64,000 nt of DNA. Origin: Rhodocyclales bacterium. Lineage in GTDB: Bacteria > Pseudomonadota > Gammaproteobacteria > Burkholderiales > Rhodocyclaceae. Made by a program: the position numbers and the translations under genes. The notes beneath the pieces were generated by a model. It saw only the letters and a list, made by a program, of their open reading frames with translations. It searched no databases and was not told the DNA's origin. Positions 45,866 through 55,700 of the stretch are shown here, in pieces. How positions within the stretch are numbered: the stretch's first letter is position 1; each line of letters opens with the position of its first letter. Location of the stretch: assembly GCA_016183655.1 (NCBI GenBank), contig JACPEH010000013.1, positions 80,838-144,837 of the forward strand. The letters are read 5' to 3'.

Positions 45866-47616
45866 TGCTGCAACTGTTCAAGTTCAAGGGCGGCGTCAAG
45901 CCGCAGACCAACAAGACGCAATCACTCGCCGAGCCGATCGGCGTCGCGCCGCTGCCGTCACGGCTGTTCGTTCCGCTGCACCAGTCGATCGGCGGTACGC
46001 CGCGGCCGCTGGTCGAACCCGGCGAACGCGTGCTGAAGGGGCAGTTGATCGGCGCCGCCGACGGCTGGATCTCGTCGGCGGTGCATGCGTCGACCTCGGG
46101 TACCGTGCGCGCCGTCGCCGAGCACATCGCCGCCCACCCGTCGGGGCTGGCCACGCTTTCCGTCGAGATCGAACCGGACGGCCTGGACGAATGGACCGAA
46201 CGCACGCCGATCGACCACGGCGCGATGGAGCCGGAGAAGGTCCGCGAGCGCCTGCGCGAAGCCGGTGTCGTCGGCCTCGGCGGCGCGGTGTTCCCGACGC
46301 ACGGCAAGCTCACCGCGTCGAAGACGGTGCCGATGGAAGAGCTGGTGATCAACGGCGCCGAGTGCGAACCGTTCATCACCTGCGACGACCTCCTGATGCG
46401 CGAACGCGCCGAGGAAACGATCCGCGGCGTCGGCGTCTTCCGCGACCTGCTGCAGCCAAAGCGCGTGCTGATCGGCATCGAGGACAACAAGCCGGAAGCC
46501 GTCGCCGCCCTGCAGGCCGCCGTCACGAAGCTCGGCGAAAGGTTCGAAGTCATCGCCGTGCCGACGCGCTACCCGGCCGGCGGCGCCAAGCAGCTGATCC
46601 GCGTGCTCACCGGCAAGGAAGTGCCGTCGACCAAACGCTCGACCGACCTCGGCGTGCAGTGCTTCAACGTCGCCACCGCCTACACCGCGTGGCGCGCCGT
46701 CGCCCATGGCGAGCCGGTGGTGTCGCGCATCGTCACGCTGACCGGCAACGTCGAGCGGCCGCGCAACTGGGAAGCGCTGCTCGGCACGCCGCTTTCCGAA
46801 TTCGTCGCCCTCGGCGCACCGAAGGCCGACACCAACGGCTACCTGATGGGCGGCCCGATGATGGGCTTCGAGATGCCGGCCATGGATGCGCCGCTGGTCA
46901 AGGCCACCAACTGCATCATCGCCGGCTCGCCGACGCTGTTCCCGCCGAAGGCACCGGAAATGCCGTGCATCCGCTGCGGCGAATGCGCCAAGGTCTGCCC
47001 GCACGAGCTGCAGCCCTTCGAACTGTACTGGTTCGCGCGCGCGCACAATTTCGGCAAGACGCAGGAGTACCACATCTTCGACTGCATCGAATGCGGCTGC
47101 TGCAGCTTCGTCTGCCCGTCGCGCATCCCGCTGGTGCAGTACTTCCGCTTCGCCAAGAGCGAGATCTGGGCGCGCGAGAAGGAAAAGAACGCCGCCGATC
47201 AGGCCAAGGCCCGCTTCGAGTGGAAGACCGCGCGCGACGAACGCGAGAAGGCGGAGAAGGCCGAGAAACTGGCCAAGGCCGCCGCCGCGCAGGCGGCGAA
47301 GAAGGCGGCGGAAGCCGCGGCGGCTGCGGCCGCCCCGGCCGCCGAGGCAAGCGCCTCCGACACGCCCGCCGCCGCTCCCGCTGCGGGCTCGCCGGCGCTC
47401 GATGCCGAAGCGGCGAAGAAGGCGGCGATCGCCGCCGCCATGGAACGCGCCCGCGCCCAGCGCGAAGCCGCGGCACCGAAGAACACCGAACAGCTGACCC
47501 CGGCCCAGCAGCGGGAAATCGCCGATATCGACGCCCGCCGCCGAATCATGGAAACGCAAACCGCTTTCAACGCAGAGATCGCAGAGACGCAGAGGACGCA
47601 GAGTGATGAAAAATAG
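45865..47616 (+). CDS. rsxC: Electron transport complex subunit RsxC/RnfC
   Basis: Peripheral NADH/flavin-binding subunit of the Rnf complex, 583 residues. The nucleotide/FMN part includes GVVGLGGAVFPTHGKL and INGAECEPFITCDDLLM; two [4Fe-4S] motifs follow, CIRCGECAKVCP and CIECGCCSFVCP (about 370-420). A long Ala/Lys/Glu-rich C-terminal tail (about 430-560) is a common variable feature. The last 15 codons (NAEIAETQRTQSDEK) are read through a CGCAGAG repeat that forms the intergenic hairpin before rsxD. Confidence 0.94.
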   Translation: MLQLFKFKGGVKPQTNKTQSLAEPIGVAPLPSRLFVPLHQSIGGTPRPLVEPGERVLKGQLIGAADGWISSAVHASTSGTVRAVAEHIAAHPSGLATLSVEIEPDGLDEWTERTPIDHGAMEPEKVRERLREAGVVGLGGAVFPTHGKLTASKTVPMEELVINGAECEPFITCDDLLMRERAEETIRGVGVFRDLLQPKRVLIGIEDNKPEAVAALQAAVTKLGERFEVIAVPTRYPAGGAKQLIRVLTGKEVPSTKRSTDLGVQCFNVATAYTAWRAVAHGEPVVSRIVTLTGNVERPRNWEALLGTPLSEFVALGAPKADTNGYLMGGPMMGFEMPAMDAPLVKATNCIIAGSPTLFPPKAPEMPCIRCGECAKVCPHELQPFELYWFARAHNFGKTQEYHIFDCIECGCCSFVCPSRIPLVQYFRFAKSEIWAREKEKNAADQAKARFEWKTARDEREKAEKAEKLAKAAAAQAAKKAAEAAAAAAAPAAEASASDTPAAAPAAGSPALDAEAAKKAAIAAAMERARAQREAAAPKNTEQLTPAQQREIADIDARRRIMETQTAFNAEIAETQRTQSDEK

Positions 47617-47660
47617 CTGTTTCTCTCTGCGATCTCTGCGCCTCTGCGTACTCTGCGTCG
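47571..47660. repeat. Inverted CGCAGAG-type repeat spanning the rsxC end
   Basis: The left arm (47571-47603) has four CGCAGAG words about nine bases apart. The right arm (47624-47660) has the complementary CTCTGCG words. The arms enclose the rsxC stop codon and could form a long hairpin within the operon message. Similar CGCAGAG elements are dispersed in many bacterial genomes. Confidence 0.85.
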
Positions 47661-47680
47661 AGAGAGGTTAACGAGTCGTC

Positions 47681-48700
47681 ATGGAGTTCACCACCCCGCC
47701 CTACCTGCTGAAAAACGCCAGCGTGCAGCGCGTCATGCTGCAGGTGCTGGCCGCACTGCTGCCCGGCGTCGGCGCCTATGTCTGGATCTTCGGCCCGGTC
47801 ATCGTCGTTCAGCTGGCGCTGGCCACGGCCACCGCGCTGGCCGCCGAAGCGGCGATGCTCAAGCTGCGCGACAAGCCGATCAGCCTGTTCCTCACTGACG
47901 GCAGCGCCGTCGTCACCGCCTGGCTGATCGCGCTGACCTTCCCGCCGCTCAGCCCATGGTGGCTGATCGTCACCGGCACGCTGTTCGCCATCGTCGTCGC
48001 CAAGCACCTCTACGGCGGCCTCGGCCAGAACCCGTTCAACCCGGCGATGATCGCCTTCGCCGTCTGCATCGTCTCCTTCCCGGCACTGATGTCGCAGTGG
48101 CCGGCGGTCGGCATGAAGGTCGACCTCGGCGACCAGGTGCGCGTCGTCTTCGGGCTGCTGCCGCGCCTCGACGCGATCTCCGGCGCGACCCCGCTGGATA
48201 CGCTGAAGACCGCGCTGAAGCTTGAGGACGGCCAGTTCAGCGTCGCCGCGCTGCTCGCCAACCAGGAAGTGTTCGGCTTCTTCGCCGGCCGCGGCTGGGA
48301 GTGGGTCACCGGCGGCTACCTGCTCGGCGGCCTCTGGCTGTGGCAGCGCGGGATCATTTCCTGGCACGCGCCGATCGCCTTCGCCGGCGGCCTGTCGCTG
48401 CTCGCCGGCGCCCTCTGGCTGGCGAACCCGGCGCAGTTCGCCAACCCGCTGTTCCACCTCTTCTCCGGCGGCGCCATGCTCGGCGCCTGGTTCATCGTCA
48501 CCGACCCGGTCTCCGGCTGCACGACGCCGAAGGGCAAGCTGATCTTCGGTTTCTCCGCCGGCGTGCTCGCCTACATCATCCGCGTCTTCGGCGGCTACCC
48601 GGACGGCGTCGCCTTCGCCGTGCTGCTGCTGAACATCTGCGCACCGCTGATCGACCACTACACGCAGCCGGCGATCTTCGGCATGAAGGACAAGGCGTGA
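47681..48700 (+). CDS. rsxD: Electron transport complex subunit RsxD/RnfD
   Basis: Membrane subunit of Rnf, 339 residues with about nine helices, homologous to NqrB. The covalent FMN threonine lies in SGATPLDTLK (about residue 170-180). GLGQNPFNPAMIAFA and FTDPVSGCTTPKG-like segments are also conserved. It follows the repeat hairpin after rsxC and has only a weak GAG ribosome site. The stop overlaps the rsxG start (TGATG). Confidence 0.94.
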   Translation: MEFTTPPYLLKNASVQRVMLQVLAALLPGVGAYVWIFGPVIVVQLALATATALAAEAAMLKLRDKPISLFLTDGSAVVTAWLIALTFPPLSPWWLIVTGTLFAIVVAKHLYGGLGQNPFNPAMIAFAVCIVSFPALMSQWPAVGMKVDLGDQVRVVFGLLPRLDAISGATPLDTLKTALKLEDGQFSVAALLANQEVFGFFAGRGWEWVTGGYLLGGLWLWQRGIISWHAPIAFAGGLSLLAGALWLANPAQFANPLFHLFSGGAMLGAWFIVTDPVSGCTTPKGKLIFGFSAGVLAYIIRVFGGYPDGVAFAVLLLNICAPLIDHYTQPAIFGMKDKA

Positions 48701-49350
48701 TGAAGAAGAAGGACCCGACTGCCGTGACCATGGCGGCGCGCACCGCCGTCATCCTCTTCGTCTTCGTCATCATCTTCACCGGCCTGCTCGCCGGCGCCTA
48801 CCTGTGGACCAAGCCGGCGCTGGAAGCCTCGGCCGCCGAGGAGAAGATGAAGCTGATCGACGAGGTGCTGCCGCGCAGCGCCTACGACAACGAGCTGCTG
48901 AAGGACACCGTGATGCTGCCGGCCAGCCCGCTGCTCGGCAACGACGAGCCGACCTTCGCCTACCGCGCCAGGAAAGGCAGCCAGCCGGTGGCGCTGGTGC
49001 TCGAAGCAGTGGCCCCGGACGGCTATTCCGGCCGGATCCGCCTGATCGTCGCCATCGCCGTCGACGGCGGCATCGCCGGCGTCCGCGTCACGCAGCACAA
49101 GGAAACGCCGGGGCTGGGCGACTACATCGACCCGAAGAAGGACAAGAACAAGGTCCGGCCGTGGATCACGCAGTTCAACGGCCTCACGTACGCCGCTGTC
49201 GCCGACAAGGAGTGGAAGGTGAAGAAGGACGGCGGCCGCTTCGATTTCGTCGCCGGCGCGACGGTGACGCCGCGCGCCGTGGTCAAGGCGGTGCGCAAGG
49301 CGACGAAGTACGTCGCCGAGAACCAGAACGATCTCTACGCGTCGAAGTAG
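48700..49350 (+). CDS. rsxG: Electron transport complex subunit RsxG/RnfG
   Basis: Membrane-anchored, periplasm-facing flavin subunit of Rnf, 216 residues, homologous to NqrC. One N-terminal helix (TAVILFVFVIIFTGLLAGAYL) is followed by the FMN-binding domain. The flavin attaches to the second threonine of AGATVTPRAVV (about 180-190). HKETPGLGDYID is also typical. It is longer than some homologues by a basic loop KKDKNKV. Start 48700 overlaps the rsxD stop by one base. Confidence 0.94.
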   Translation: MKKKDPTAVTMAARTAVILFVFVIIFTGLLAGAYLWTKPALEASAAEEKMKLIDEVLPRSAYDNELLKDTVMLPASPLLGNDEPTFAYRARKGSQPVALVLEAVAPDGYSGRIRLIVAIAVDGGIAGVRVTQHKETPGLGDYIDPKKDKNKVRPWITQFNGLTYAAVADKEWKVKKDGGRFDFVAGATVTPRAVVKAVRKATKYVAENQNDLYASK

Positions 49351-49365
49351 CCGGGGGAAAACACC

Positions 49366-50046
49366 ATGATCGAACGCGACGAATTCCGCAGCATCGCCGA
49401 GAACGGCGTCTGGAAGCAGAACACCAGCCTGATCCAGATCCTCGGGCTGTGCCCGCTGCTGGCGGTGACCACCAACATGGTCAACGGCGTCATGCTGTCC
49501 CTGGCGACGATCCTGGTCATGGCGCTCTCCGGCGTCGCCGTCGCCAGCCTCAGGAACTTCATCCCGCACGAGATCCGCATCCCGGTCTTCATCCTGATCG
49601 TCGCCGCGCTGGTGACGGTGGTCGACCTGCTGTTCAACGCCAAGCTGCACGAGCTGTACGTGATCCTCGGCATCTTCATCCCGCTGATCGTCACCAACTG
49701 CATCGTGCTCGCCCGCGTCGAGGCCTATGCCGCCAAGAATCCGCCGCTGCAGGCGACGCTCGACGGCATCTTCATGGGCGTCGGCATGCTGTGGACGCTG
49801 GCCCTGCTCGGCGGCCTGCGCGAGCTGATCGGCGCCGGCACGCTGTTCTCCGGCATCGACCTCGTCTTCCCCGATCTCAAGCCGCTGCAACTGCTGCCGG
49901 CCGACTACCCCGGCCTGCTGCTCGCCATCCTGCCGCCCGGCGCCTTCATCCTGCTCGGCTGCCTGATCGCCTGGAAGAACTGGGTCGAAGCGCGCGCCGC
50001 CGCCCGCCAGCAGCGCCGTGCGGCACCGGTCGCCGCCGGCGGCTGA
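49366..50046 (+). CDS. rsxE: Electron transport complex subunit RsxE/RnfE
   Basis: Integral membrane subunit of Rnf, 226 residues with six helices, sister to RsxA. Conserved segments are NGVWKQNTSLIQILGLCPLLAVT and IPLIVTNCIVLARVEAYA, with cysteines of the shared membrane cluster. It closes the rsxABCDGE operon, 15 bases after rsxG. The C-terminus is charged and cytoplasmic. No terminator with a T-run was found after it, so low-level read-through into the MNT gene is possible. Confidence 0.95.
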   Translation: MIERDEFRSIAENGVWKQNTSLIQILGLCPLLAVTTNMVNGVMLSLATILVMALSGVAVASLRNFIPHEIRIPVFILIVAALVTVVDLLFNAKLHELYVILGIFIPLIVTNCIVLARVEAYAAKNPPLQATLDGIFMGVGMLWTLALLGGLRELIGAGTLFSGIDLVFPDLKPLQLLPADYPGLLLAILPPGAFILLGCLIAWKNWVEARAAARQQRRAAPVAAGG

Positions 50047-50128
50047 CGCCGAACTGGATTCGCCGCGCCACGCCACGGCGCCCGACCCGGATATTCCGCG
50101 ACCTCCGCCCCGGTGCTACGATTCGCCC

Positions 50129-50419
50129 ATGGACAAGCAATCGCAAACGCTCGCCGACTACTGCCACAGCCGCCACATCCGGCGGCTGGCGCTGTTCGGC
50201 TCGACCCTGCGCGGCACGGCGCGGCCGGACAGCGATGTCGATCTGCTGGTCGAGTTCGGGAAAGGGCAGGAACCGGGGCTGATCGGCCTCTCGGCGATGG
50301 AACTGGAATTGTCGGCCTTTTTCGAAGGACGCAAGATCGACCTGCGCACGCCCAACGACCTCTCCCGCCACTTCCGCGACGAAGTGCAGCGCCCTGCCGA
50401 ATTGCGGTATGCCGCCTGA
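50129..50419 (+). CDS. MNT-type minimal nucleotidyltransferase (orphan antitoxin-like)
   Basis: A 96-residue protein with the nucleotidyltransferase signature GSTLRGTARPDSDVDLLVEF (GS...DxD, about residues 24-43). Such MNT proteins normally pair with a HEPN toxin, which they AMPylate and silence. Here no HEPN gene follows: only a 17-codon frame starting at 50409, overlapping the stop, is left before nth. It may be an antitoxin whose toxin was lost. No good ribosome site is visible. Confidence 0.8.
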   Translation: MDKQSQTLADYCHSRHIRRLALFGSTLRGTARPDSDVDLLVEFGKGQEPGLIGLSAMELELSAFFEGRKIDLRTPNDLSRHFRDEVQRPAELRYAA

Positions 50420-50495
50420 CGAGATCAACACGCTTCGTCCGCTGCTGCAGAACGACCGCTGACCGCCTGCTGGCGGTACGTTTCACCCCCACGCC

Positions 50496-51131
50496 ATGAA
50501 CGCCACCCAACGCGCCGAAATCTTCGCCCGCCTGCAGGCCGCCAACCCGGCTCCGACCACCGAACTCGAATACGGCTCGCCCTTCCAGCTGCTGATCGCC
50601 GTCCTCCTTTCGGCGCAGGCCACCGACGTCTCGGTGAACAAGGCGACGAAAAAACTGTTTGCCGATGCACCGACGCCGGCGGCGATGGCCGCGCTCGGCG
50701 AGGAGCGGCTGGCCGACTACATCAAGACCATCGGCCTCTACCGGACCAAGGCGAAGAACGCGATCGCCACCTGCAACATCCTGCTCGCGCAGCACGGCGG
50801 CGAGGTGCCGCAAACCCGCGAGGCGCTGGAGGCGTTGCCCGGCGTCGGCCGCAAGACGGCCAATGTCGTCCTCAACACCGCCTTCGGCGAGCCGACCATC
50901 GCCGTCGACACGCACATCTTCCGCGTCGCCAACCGCACCGGCCTCGCCACCGGCAAGACGCCGCTGGCCGTCGAACTCAAGCTGCTAAAATCGGTCCCTG
51001 AAGCATACCGGCGCGATGCGCACCACTGGCTGATCCTGCATGGTCGCTACATCTGCACTGCGCGCCGGCCGCAATGCGAACGCTGTCCGATCGCCGATCT
51101 CTGCGAATACAAGGGAAAGGCGCTGCCCTGA
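50496..51131 (+). CDS. nth: Endonuclease III
   Basis: DNA glycosylase/AP-lyase for oxidised pyrimidines, 211 residues. Lys120 in the helix-hairpin-helix PGVGRKTANVVLN and Asp138 in VDTHIFRV match the E. coli catalytic residues by number. The C-terminal [4Fe-4S] loop is CTARRPQCERCPIADLC (C-x6-C-x2-C-x5-C). It depends on the Fe-S machinery and follows the rsx operon, a frequent order in Proteobacteria (rsx genes next to nth). Confidence 0.95.
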   Translation: MNATQRAEIFARLQAANPAPTTELEYGSPFQLLIAVLLSAQATDVSVNKATKKLFADAPTPAAMAALGEERLADYIKTIGLYRTKAKNAIATCNILLAQHGGEVPQTREALEALPGVGRKTANVVLNTAFGEPTIAVDTHIFRVANRTGLATGKTPLAVELKLLKSVPEAYRRDAHHWLILHGRYICTARRPQCERCPIADLCEYKGKALP

Positions 51132-51175
51132 TCGCCGGGGAAGACAGCTCCTGCCGCCCACCGCACCCGTCACCG

Positions 51176-52255
51176 ATGACTGCCGCCACCGCCCTGATCG
51201 CAGGCAATGAAGCCCTACCCCAGCTCGCCGAACAGGTCGTCGAGGAAGCCCTGCTGCGCGCCGGCAGCGCCCACGCCAACAGCGTGCTGCTGTTCCTCAC
51301 CCCCGAGTTCTCCCGCCACGCGCAGCAGGCGGTACGCGCCGCGGCCCGCGCCGCGCAGTGCACGCAGGTCTTCGGCGGCATCGCCGCCGGGCTGTGCACC
51401 GAGACCGGCTGGGCGCTCGACCGCCCCGCGGCAGCGGCAATGGTGCTCTGCGGCGGCGTTTCCCTGATGCCTGCCGACGCCGCCGGCGAATCGCCGCTGC
51501 TCTGCTGCAACACGACGCCATTTCCGTCGGAGTGGGCGCACAGCCGCCGTTACGGCATGCTCTTCCACGGCAACGGCAGCGATGGCGCCGTCTGGCAGCA
51601 GAGCCGGGTCATCGCGCAGGGCGGCGTCGATGCCTGTATTCGCGGCGCCGACCTGCGCCTCGCGGTGTCGACCGGCCTGCGCCGGCTGGGGGCCTTCCTG
51701 CCGGCGGATAGACTGCGCGGCTACGACCTCGAAACGCTCGCCGGCCAGCCGGCGCTCGACTCGCTGTTGCGCCACCTGCCGGCGGCGTGGCGCGAACACC
51801 TGCCGCTGCATCAGGTGAGCGCGATCATCGACGACCCCGACGCCCCCGATGGCACGCAGGTCGCGGCCATCATCTCGGCCAACACCGACCGCTCGCTGAC
51901 GCTGACCGTGCCGCTGACCCCCGGCCAATCGCTGTGCTGGGCGATCCGCCAGCCGCTCTCTGCCGAGACCGACATGCGCGAGGCGCTGCAGTTCGCCGAC
52001 GCCTACAAGACGGTCGCGCCCGATTTCGCGCTGTACTTCTCCTGCATCGGGCGCGGCCCGTACTTCTACGGCGGCGAGGATCGCGACCTGGCGGCGCTCT
52101 GCGAGCGCCATCGCGGCTTGCCCGTTCTCGGCGCCTACGGCACCGGCCAGATCGCCTTTCACGGCGGCAACAGCCGACAGCTGCACAACGCCGTGGTCAC
52201 CGCCCTCTTCCACGAAACACCACCGGAGCCCGACCATGTTCAACCCCAGCCGTGA
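51176..52255 (+). CDS. FIST domain sensory protein
   Basis: A 359-residue protein with FIST-N (about 30-220) and FIST-C (about 225-345) domains, proposed in the family literature to sense small ligands such as amino acids. Recognisable parts are VFGGIAAGLCTETGW, RYGMLFHGNGSDGAVWQQSRVI and the C-terminal YFSCIGRGPYFYGGEDRDLAAL...LGAYGTGQIAFHGG. There are no membrane helices. Start 51176 was chosen as the first Met before the conserved part; the frame is open further upstream. It overlaps the DUF1841 gene by 20 bases. Confidence 0.83.
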   Translation: MTAATALIAGNEALPQLAEQVVEEALLRAGSAHANSVLLFLTPEFSRHAQQAVRAAARAAQCTQVFGGIAAGLCTETGWALDRPAAAAMVLCGGVSLMPADAAGESPLLCCNTTPFPSEWAHSRRYGMLFHGNGSDGAVWQQSRVIAQGGVDACIRGADLRLAVSTGLRRLGAFLPADRLRGYDLETLAGQPALDSLLRHLPAAWREHLPLHQVSAIIDDPDAPDGTQVAAIISANTDRSLTLTVPLTPGQSLCWAIRQPLSAETDMREALQFADAYKTVAPDFALYFSCIGRGPYFYGGEDRDLAALCERHRGLPVLGAYGTGQIAFHGGNSRQLHNAVVTALFHETPPEPDHVQPQP

Positions 52256-52664
52256 GCAGGTGCGCCGCTTCTTCTGCGACGCCTGGCGCAAGCACCTGAA
52301 CCGCTCGGTGCTCGACGGCGCCGAAGTCACTGCCGTCGACATCATCCTGCGCCACCCCGAGTACCACGCGCTGCTCGCCAGCGGCGACGAAGCGGTGGCC
52401 AGGGACTGGACGCCGGAGGGCGGCGAGATGAACCCCTTCCTGCACCTCTCGCTGCACCTCGCGGTGACCGAGCAGATCGCCATCGACCAGCCGCCGGGCG
52501 TGCGCGCCGCGTGGCAGAAGCTGGCCGCGCGCCATGATCCGCACGCCGCCGAGCACGTCATCCTCGAATGCCTCGGCGAGACCATCTTCCGCGCGCAGCA
52601 GGTCGGCGGCGGCATGGATGTCCAGGCCTACGTCGAAAGCATCGAACGCGCCGCACGCGGCTGA
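52236..52664 (+). CDS. DUF1841 family protein
   Basis: A 142-residue cytoplasmic protein of the DUF1841 family, unknown in function but conserved in Betaproteobacteria and Gammaproteobacteria. Typical parts are MFNPSREQVRRFFCDAWRK, NPFLHLSLHLAVTEQIAIDQPPG and HDPHAAEHVILECLGETI with several histidines. It starts inside the end of the FIST gene, implying coupled translation. An IS200/IS605-like relic begins 17 bases after its stop. Confidence 0.82.
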   Translation: MFNPSREQVRRFFCDAWRKHLNRSVLDGAEVTAVDIILRHPEYHALLASGDEAVARDWTPEGGEMNPFLHLSLHLAVTEQIAIDQPPGVRAAWQKLAARHDPHAAEHVILECLGETIFRAQQVGGGMDVQAYVESIERAARG

Positions 52665-52680
52665 CGGGCATGCAGCCGCC

Positions 52681-52730
52681 GTGAAGCTCCCCGACCTGAA
52701 GGTCCGGGGCTTGCGCTCGACGCGTGGTCA
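52681..52730 (-). mobile_element. IS200/IS605-like palindromic relic, internally deleted copy
   Basis: Fifty bases from GTGAAGC to GGTCA that match, in inverted orientation, the two ends of the 130-base element at 61470-61599. The hairpin CCCCGACCTGAAGGTCCGGGG remains; the 80-base middle between two CCGGGGCTT copies is missing. The last three bases give the stop codon of the symporter fusion gene on the minus strand. Confidence 0.7.
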
Positions 52731-55700
52731 CCACACCGGCGGCGCGGCGATCAGCGCCTCGGCGGCCTCGGCGTCGAGCGGCCGGGCGAAGTAGTAGCCC
52801 TGCCCGTACTCGACCCCCAGCCGGCGCAGTTGCGCCAGCTGTCCGGCGTTCTCGACACCCTCGGCGATCAGGTCCATGTTCAGCGTATGCGCCAGCGCGA
52901 CGATGGCCTCGATGATGTCGGCATCCTTGCGGTCGACGTCCATGCGGCGCACGAACGAGGCGTCGATCTTCAGCGTGTCGACCGGGAAACGGTGCAGGTA
53001 GGAGAGCGACGAATAGCCGGTGCCGAAATCGTCCATCAGCAGCTTGATGCCGAGGCCGCGCAGCTTCTCCAGCACCGCCGTCGCCGCCTCGGCGTGTTCC
53101 ATGATCACCGTCTCGGTCACTTCCAGCTTGAGGCTGGCGGTATCGAGCCCGGTCTCGGCGAGCACCGCCTCGATCTGCTGCACGAGGTCGGGCTGCGCGA
53201 ACTGCCGGCCGGCGAGGTTGACGCTCATCTGCAGCGGCGGATGCTCCGGATAGCGCAGCTGCCAGGCGCGCATCTGACGGCAGGCCTCGCTCAGCACGTG
53301 GTGGCCGATCGACAGGATCAGGCCGGTTTCCTCGGTCAGCGAAATGAATTCGGCGGGCGGCACCAGGCTGCCGTCGGCGCGGCGCATCCGTACCAGCGCC
53401 TCGAAGCCGGCCAGTCGGCCGTCGGCGAGCGCGACCACCGGCTGGTAATAGACGCGGAAATCCTCGCCGCGGACCGCCGCTTGGCGCAATTCGGTTTCCA
53501 TCGCGAGCAACGCCACCGCGCGCTCGCGCATGTCGGCGGCGAAGACCGCATGGCACGCGCCGCCGCGGCGCATCGCATTGTGCGCGGCGGTTTCGGCATC
53601 GCGCAGGACTTCGCCGGGATCGACATAGCCCGGCCGGCCGAGGGCGATACCGACGCTGGCAGTGGTAAACAGCGCATGCCCTTCGATGTTGAAGCCGCTC
53701 GCCAGTTCGCCCTGCAGCTGGTCGGCGAAACGTCGCGCCTCGGCGGCGTCGCGGGCTTCGTCCAACAGGATCGCAAAGCTCTGGCCGCCGACCCGGGCCA
53801 GCGTGTCGCCGGGCCGCAGCATGCTGCCGAGGCGCTGGGCGACGGCGATCAGCAACTGGTCGCCGACCGCGACGCCGGCGCTGTCGCTGATCATGCGGAA
53901 GCGATCGAGCACCAGGAAGAGCAACGCGAAGCCGCGCCCGGCTTCGAGACGGCAACGGTCCTCCGCATCGCCGATGCGGCTCAGCAGCAACGCGCGGTTG
54001 GGCAAGCCGGTCAGGCTGTCGCGCAGCAACTCCTCCTCGACCACCGTGTCCAGCATCACCCGCGCCGATGCGGCACCGATCACGCCGGCCAGCTGCGCCT
54101 CGCAGTAGCGCGCCAGTTCGGCGTCGATCACCACCGGCCACTCCAGGCCGTGCTGCCGGGCGTAGGTGAGGAAAGCCAGCCGCGCGTTAAGGGCGCCGAG
54201 AAAGCGCGTCATCAGCGCGAACAGGTCGGGCAGCGAGCCAGTCGCCCGCCAAGCCCGCTCGGCGCCGCGATCATGCCGGAACACGTCGACGAACAGCGTC
54301 GCCTGCGTCTGTTCGACGGCGCTCTGCCCGGTCACCACCGACACCCCGACGTAGGCGCCGATGTTGGCGACCATGCTCCACAGCATGGCGTGCGTGATCT
54401 CGTCCAGCCCTTCCAGCCCGAACAGCGCCAGCGGCCGCAGCAAGGCGATCGAGAACGGGCCTTCGTCGAGCAGCGCCAGCGGTAGCCAGCCCGAGCGCGC
54501 CAGCGCCGGCAGCATCAGCGTATAGGCCCAGACCAGGAAGCCGGCACCGAGGCCGGCCAGCGCCCCGGCCCGCGTCGCCCCCTTCCAGTAGATGCCGCCG
54601 AGCAATGCCGGCCCGAACTGGGCGACCGCGGCAAACGAAATGAGGCCGATCGAGACCAGCGCGTAAGCCTCGCCGGCCAGCCGATAATAGGCGTAGCCGA
54701 GCAGCAGGCCGAGGACGATGGTGCCGCGGCGGATCGTCAGCAGCAGCGCCGAAAGATCGGCGCGCTCGGCCAGCCGCAGCGCGCGGATGCGCAACAGGAC
54801 CGGCATCACCAGGTCGTTGCAGACCATCGTCGACAGCGCGATGGTCTCGACGATGACCATGCCGGTGGCGGCCGAGAAGCCGCCGAGGAAGACCAGCAGC
54901 GCCAGCGCCTCCTGCTGTCCGGCCATCGGCAACGTGAGGACGAAGGTGTCCGGGTTCACGCCGTCGGCGCCGAAGTGCAGCAGCCCGCCGAAGGCGATCG
55001 GCAGCACGAACAGGTTGAACAGGAAGAGATAGAGCGGAAACAGCCAGATCGCCTTGTTCAGGTGCGCCTCGTCGACGTTCTCGACCACCGTCACCTGGAA
55101 CTGGCGCGGCAGGAACATGATCGCCAGCATGCTGACGAAGGCCAGCGAAAAGAGCGAAGCCCAGCTGCGGTAGATGTCGATCGAGCCGCCGCCGATGGTG
55201 AACACCGCGCTGATCCGCGGTTCTGCCGCGGCCTGCGCAAAAAGATCGGCGACCCCGTCGTACATGCCCCAGGTGACGAACACGCCGACGGCGAGGAAGG
55301 CCAGCAGCTTGACCACCGACTCGACGGCGATCGCCGCGACCATGCCCTCGTGGCGCTCGGCGGCGTCGAGCTTGCGCGTGCCGAAGACGACGGTGAACGC
55401 GGCCAGCGCCAGCGCCGCGTAGAACGCCGAATCGTGCCAGACGCTCGCCGGCTCCGGCATCGCCGCCATCACGTCCGGGTAGGCGCGCAGCACGTTGAAG
55501 CCGGTCGAGATCGCCTTCAGCTGCAGCGAGATGTAAGGCGTCACGCCGACCGCCGCGATCACCGTCACCAGCCCGGCGAGCAGCGCGCTCTTGCCGTAGC
55601 GCGAGGAGATGAAGTCGGCCAGCGAGGTCAGCCGGTTGTCCTTGGCGATGCGGATGATCTTGCGCAGCACCACCCACCACAGCGCGATCATCACCGTCGG

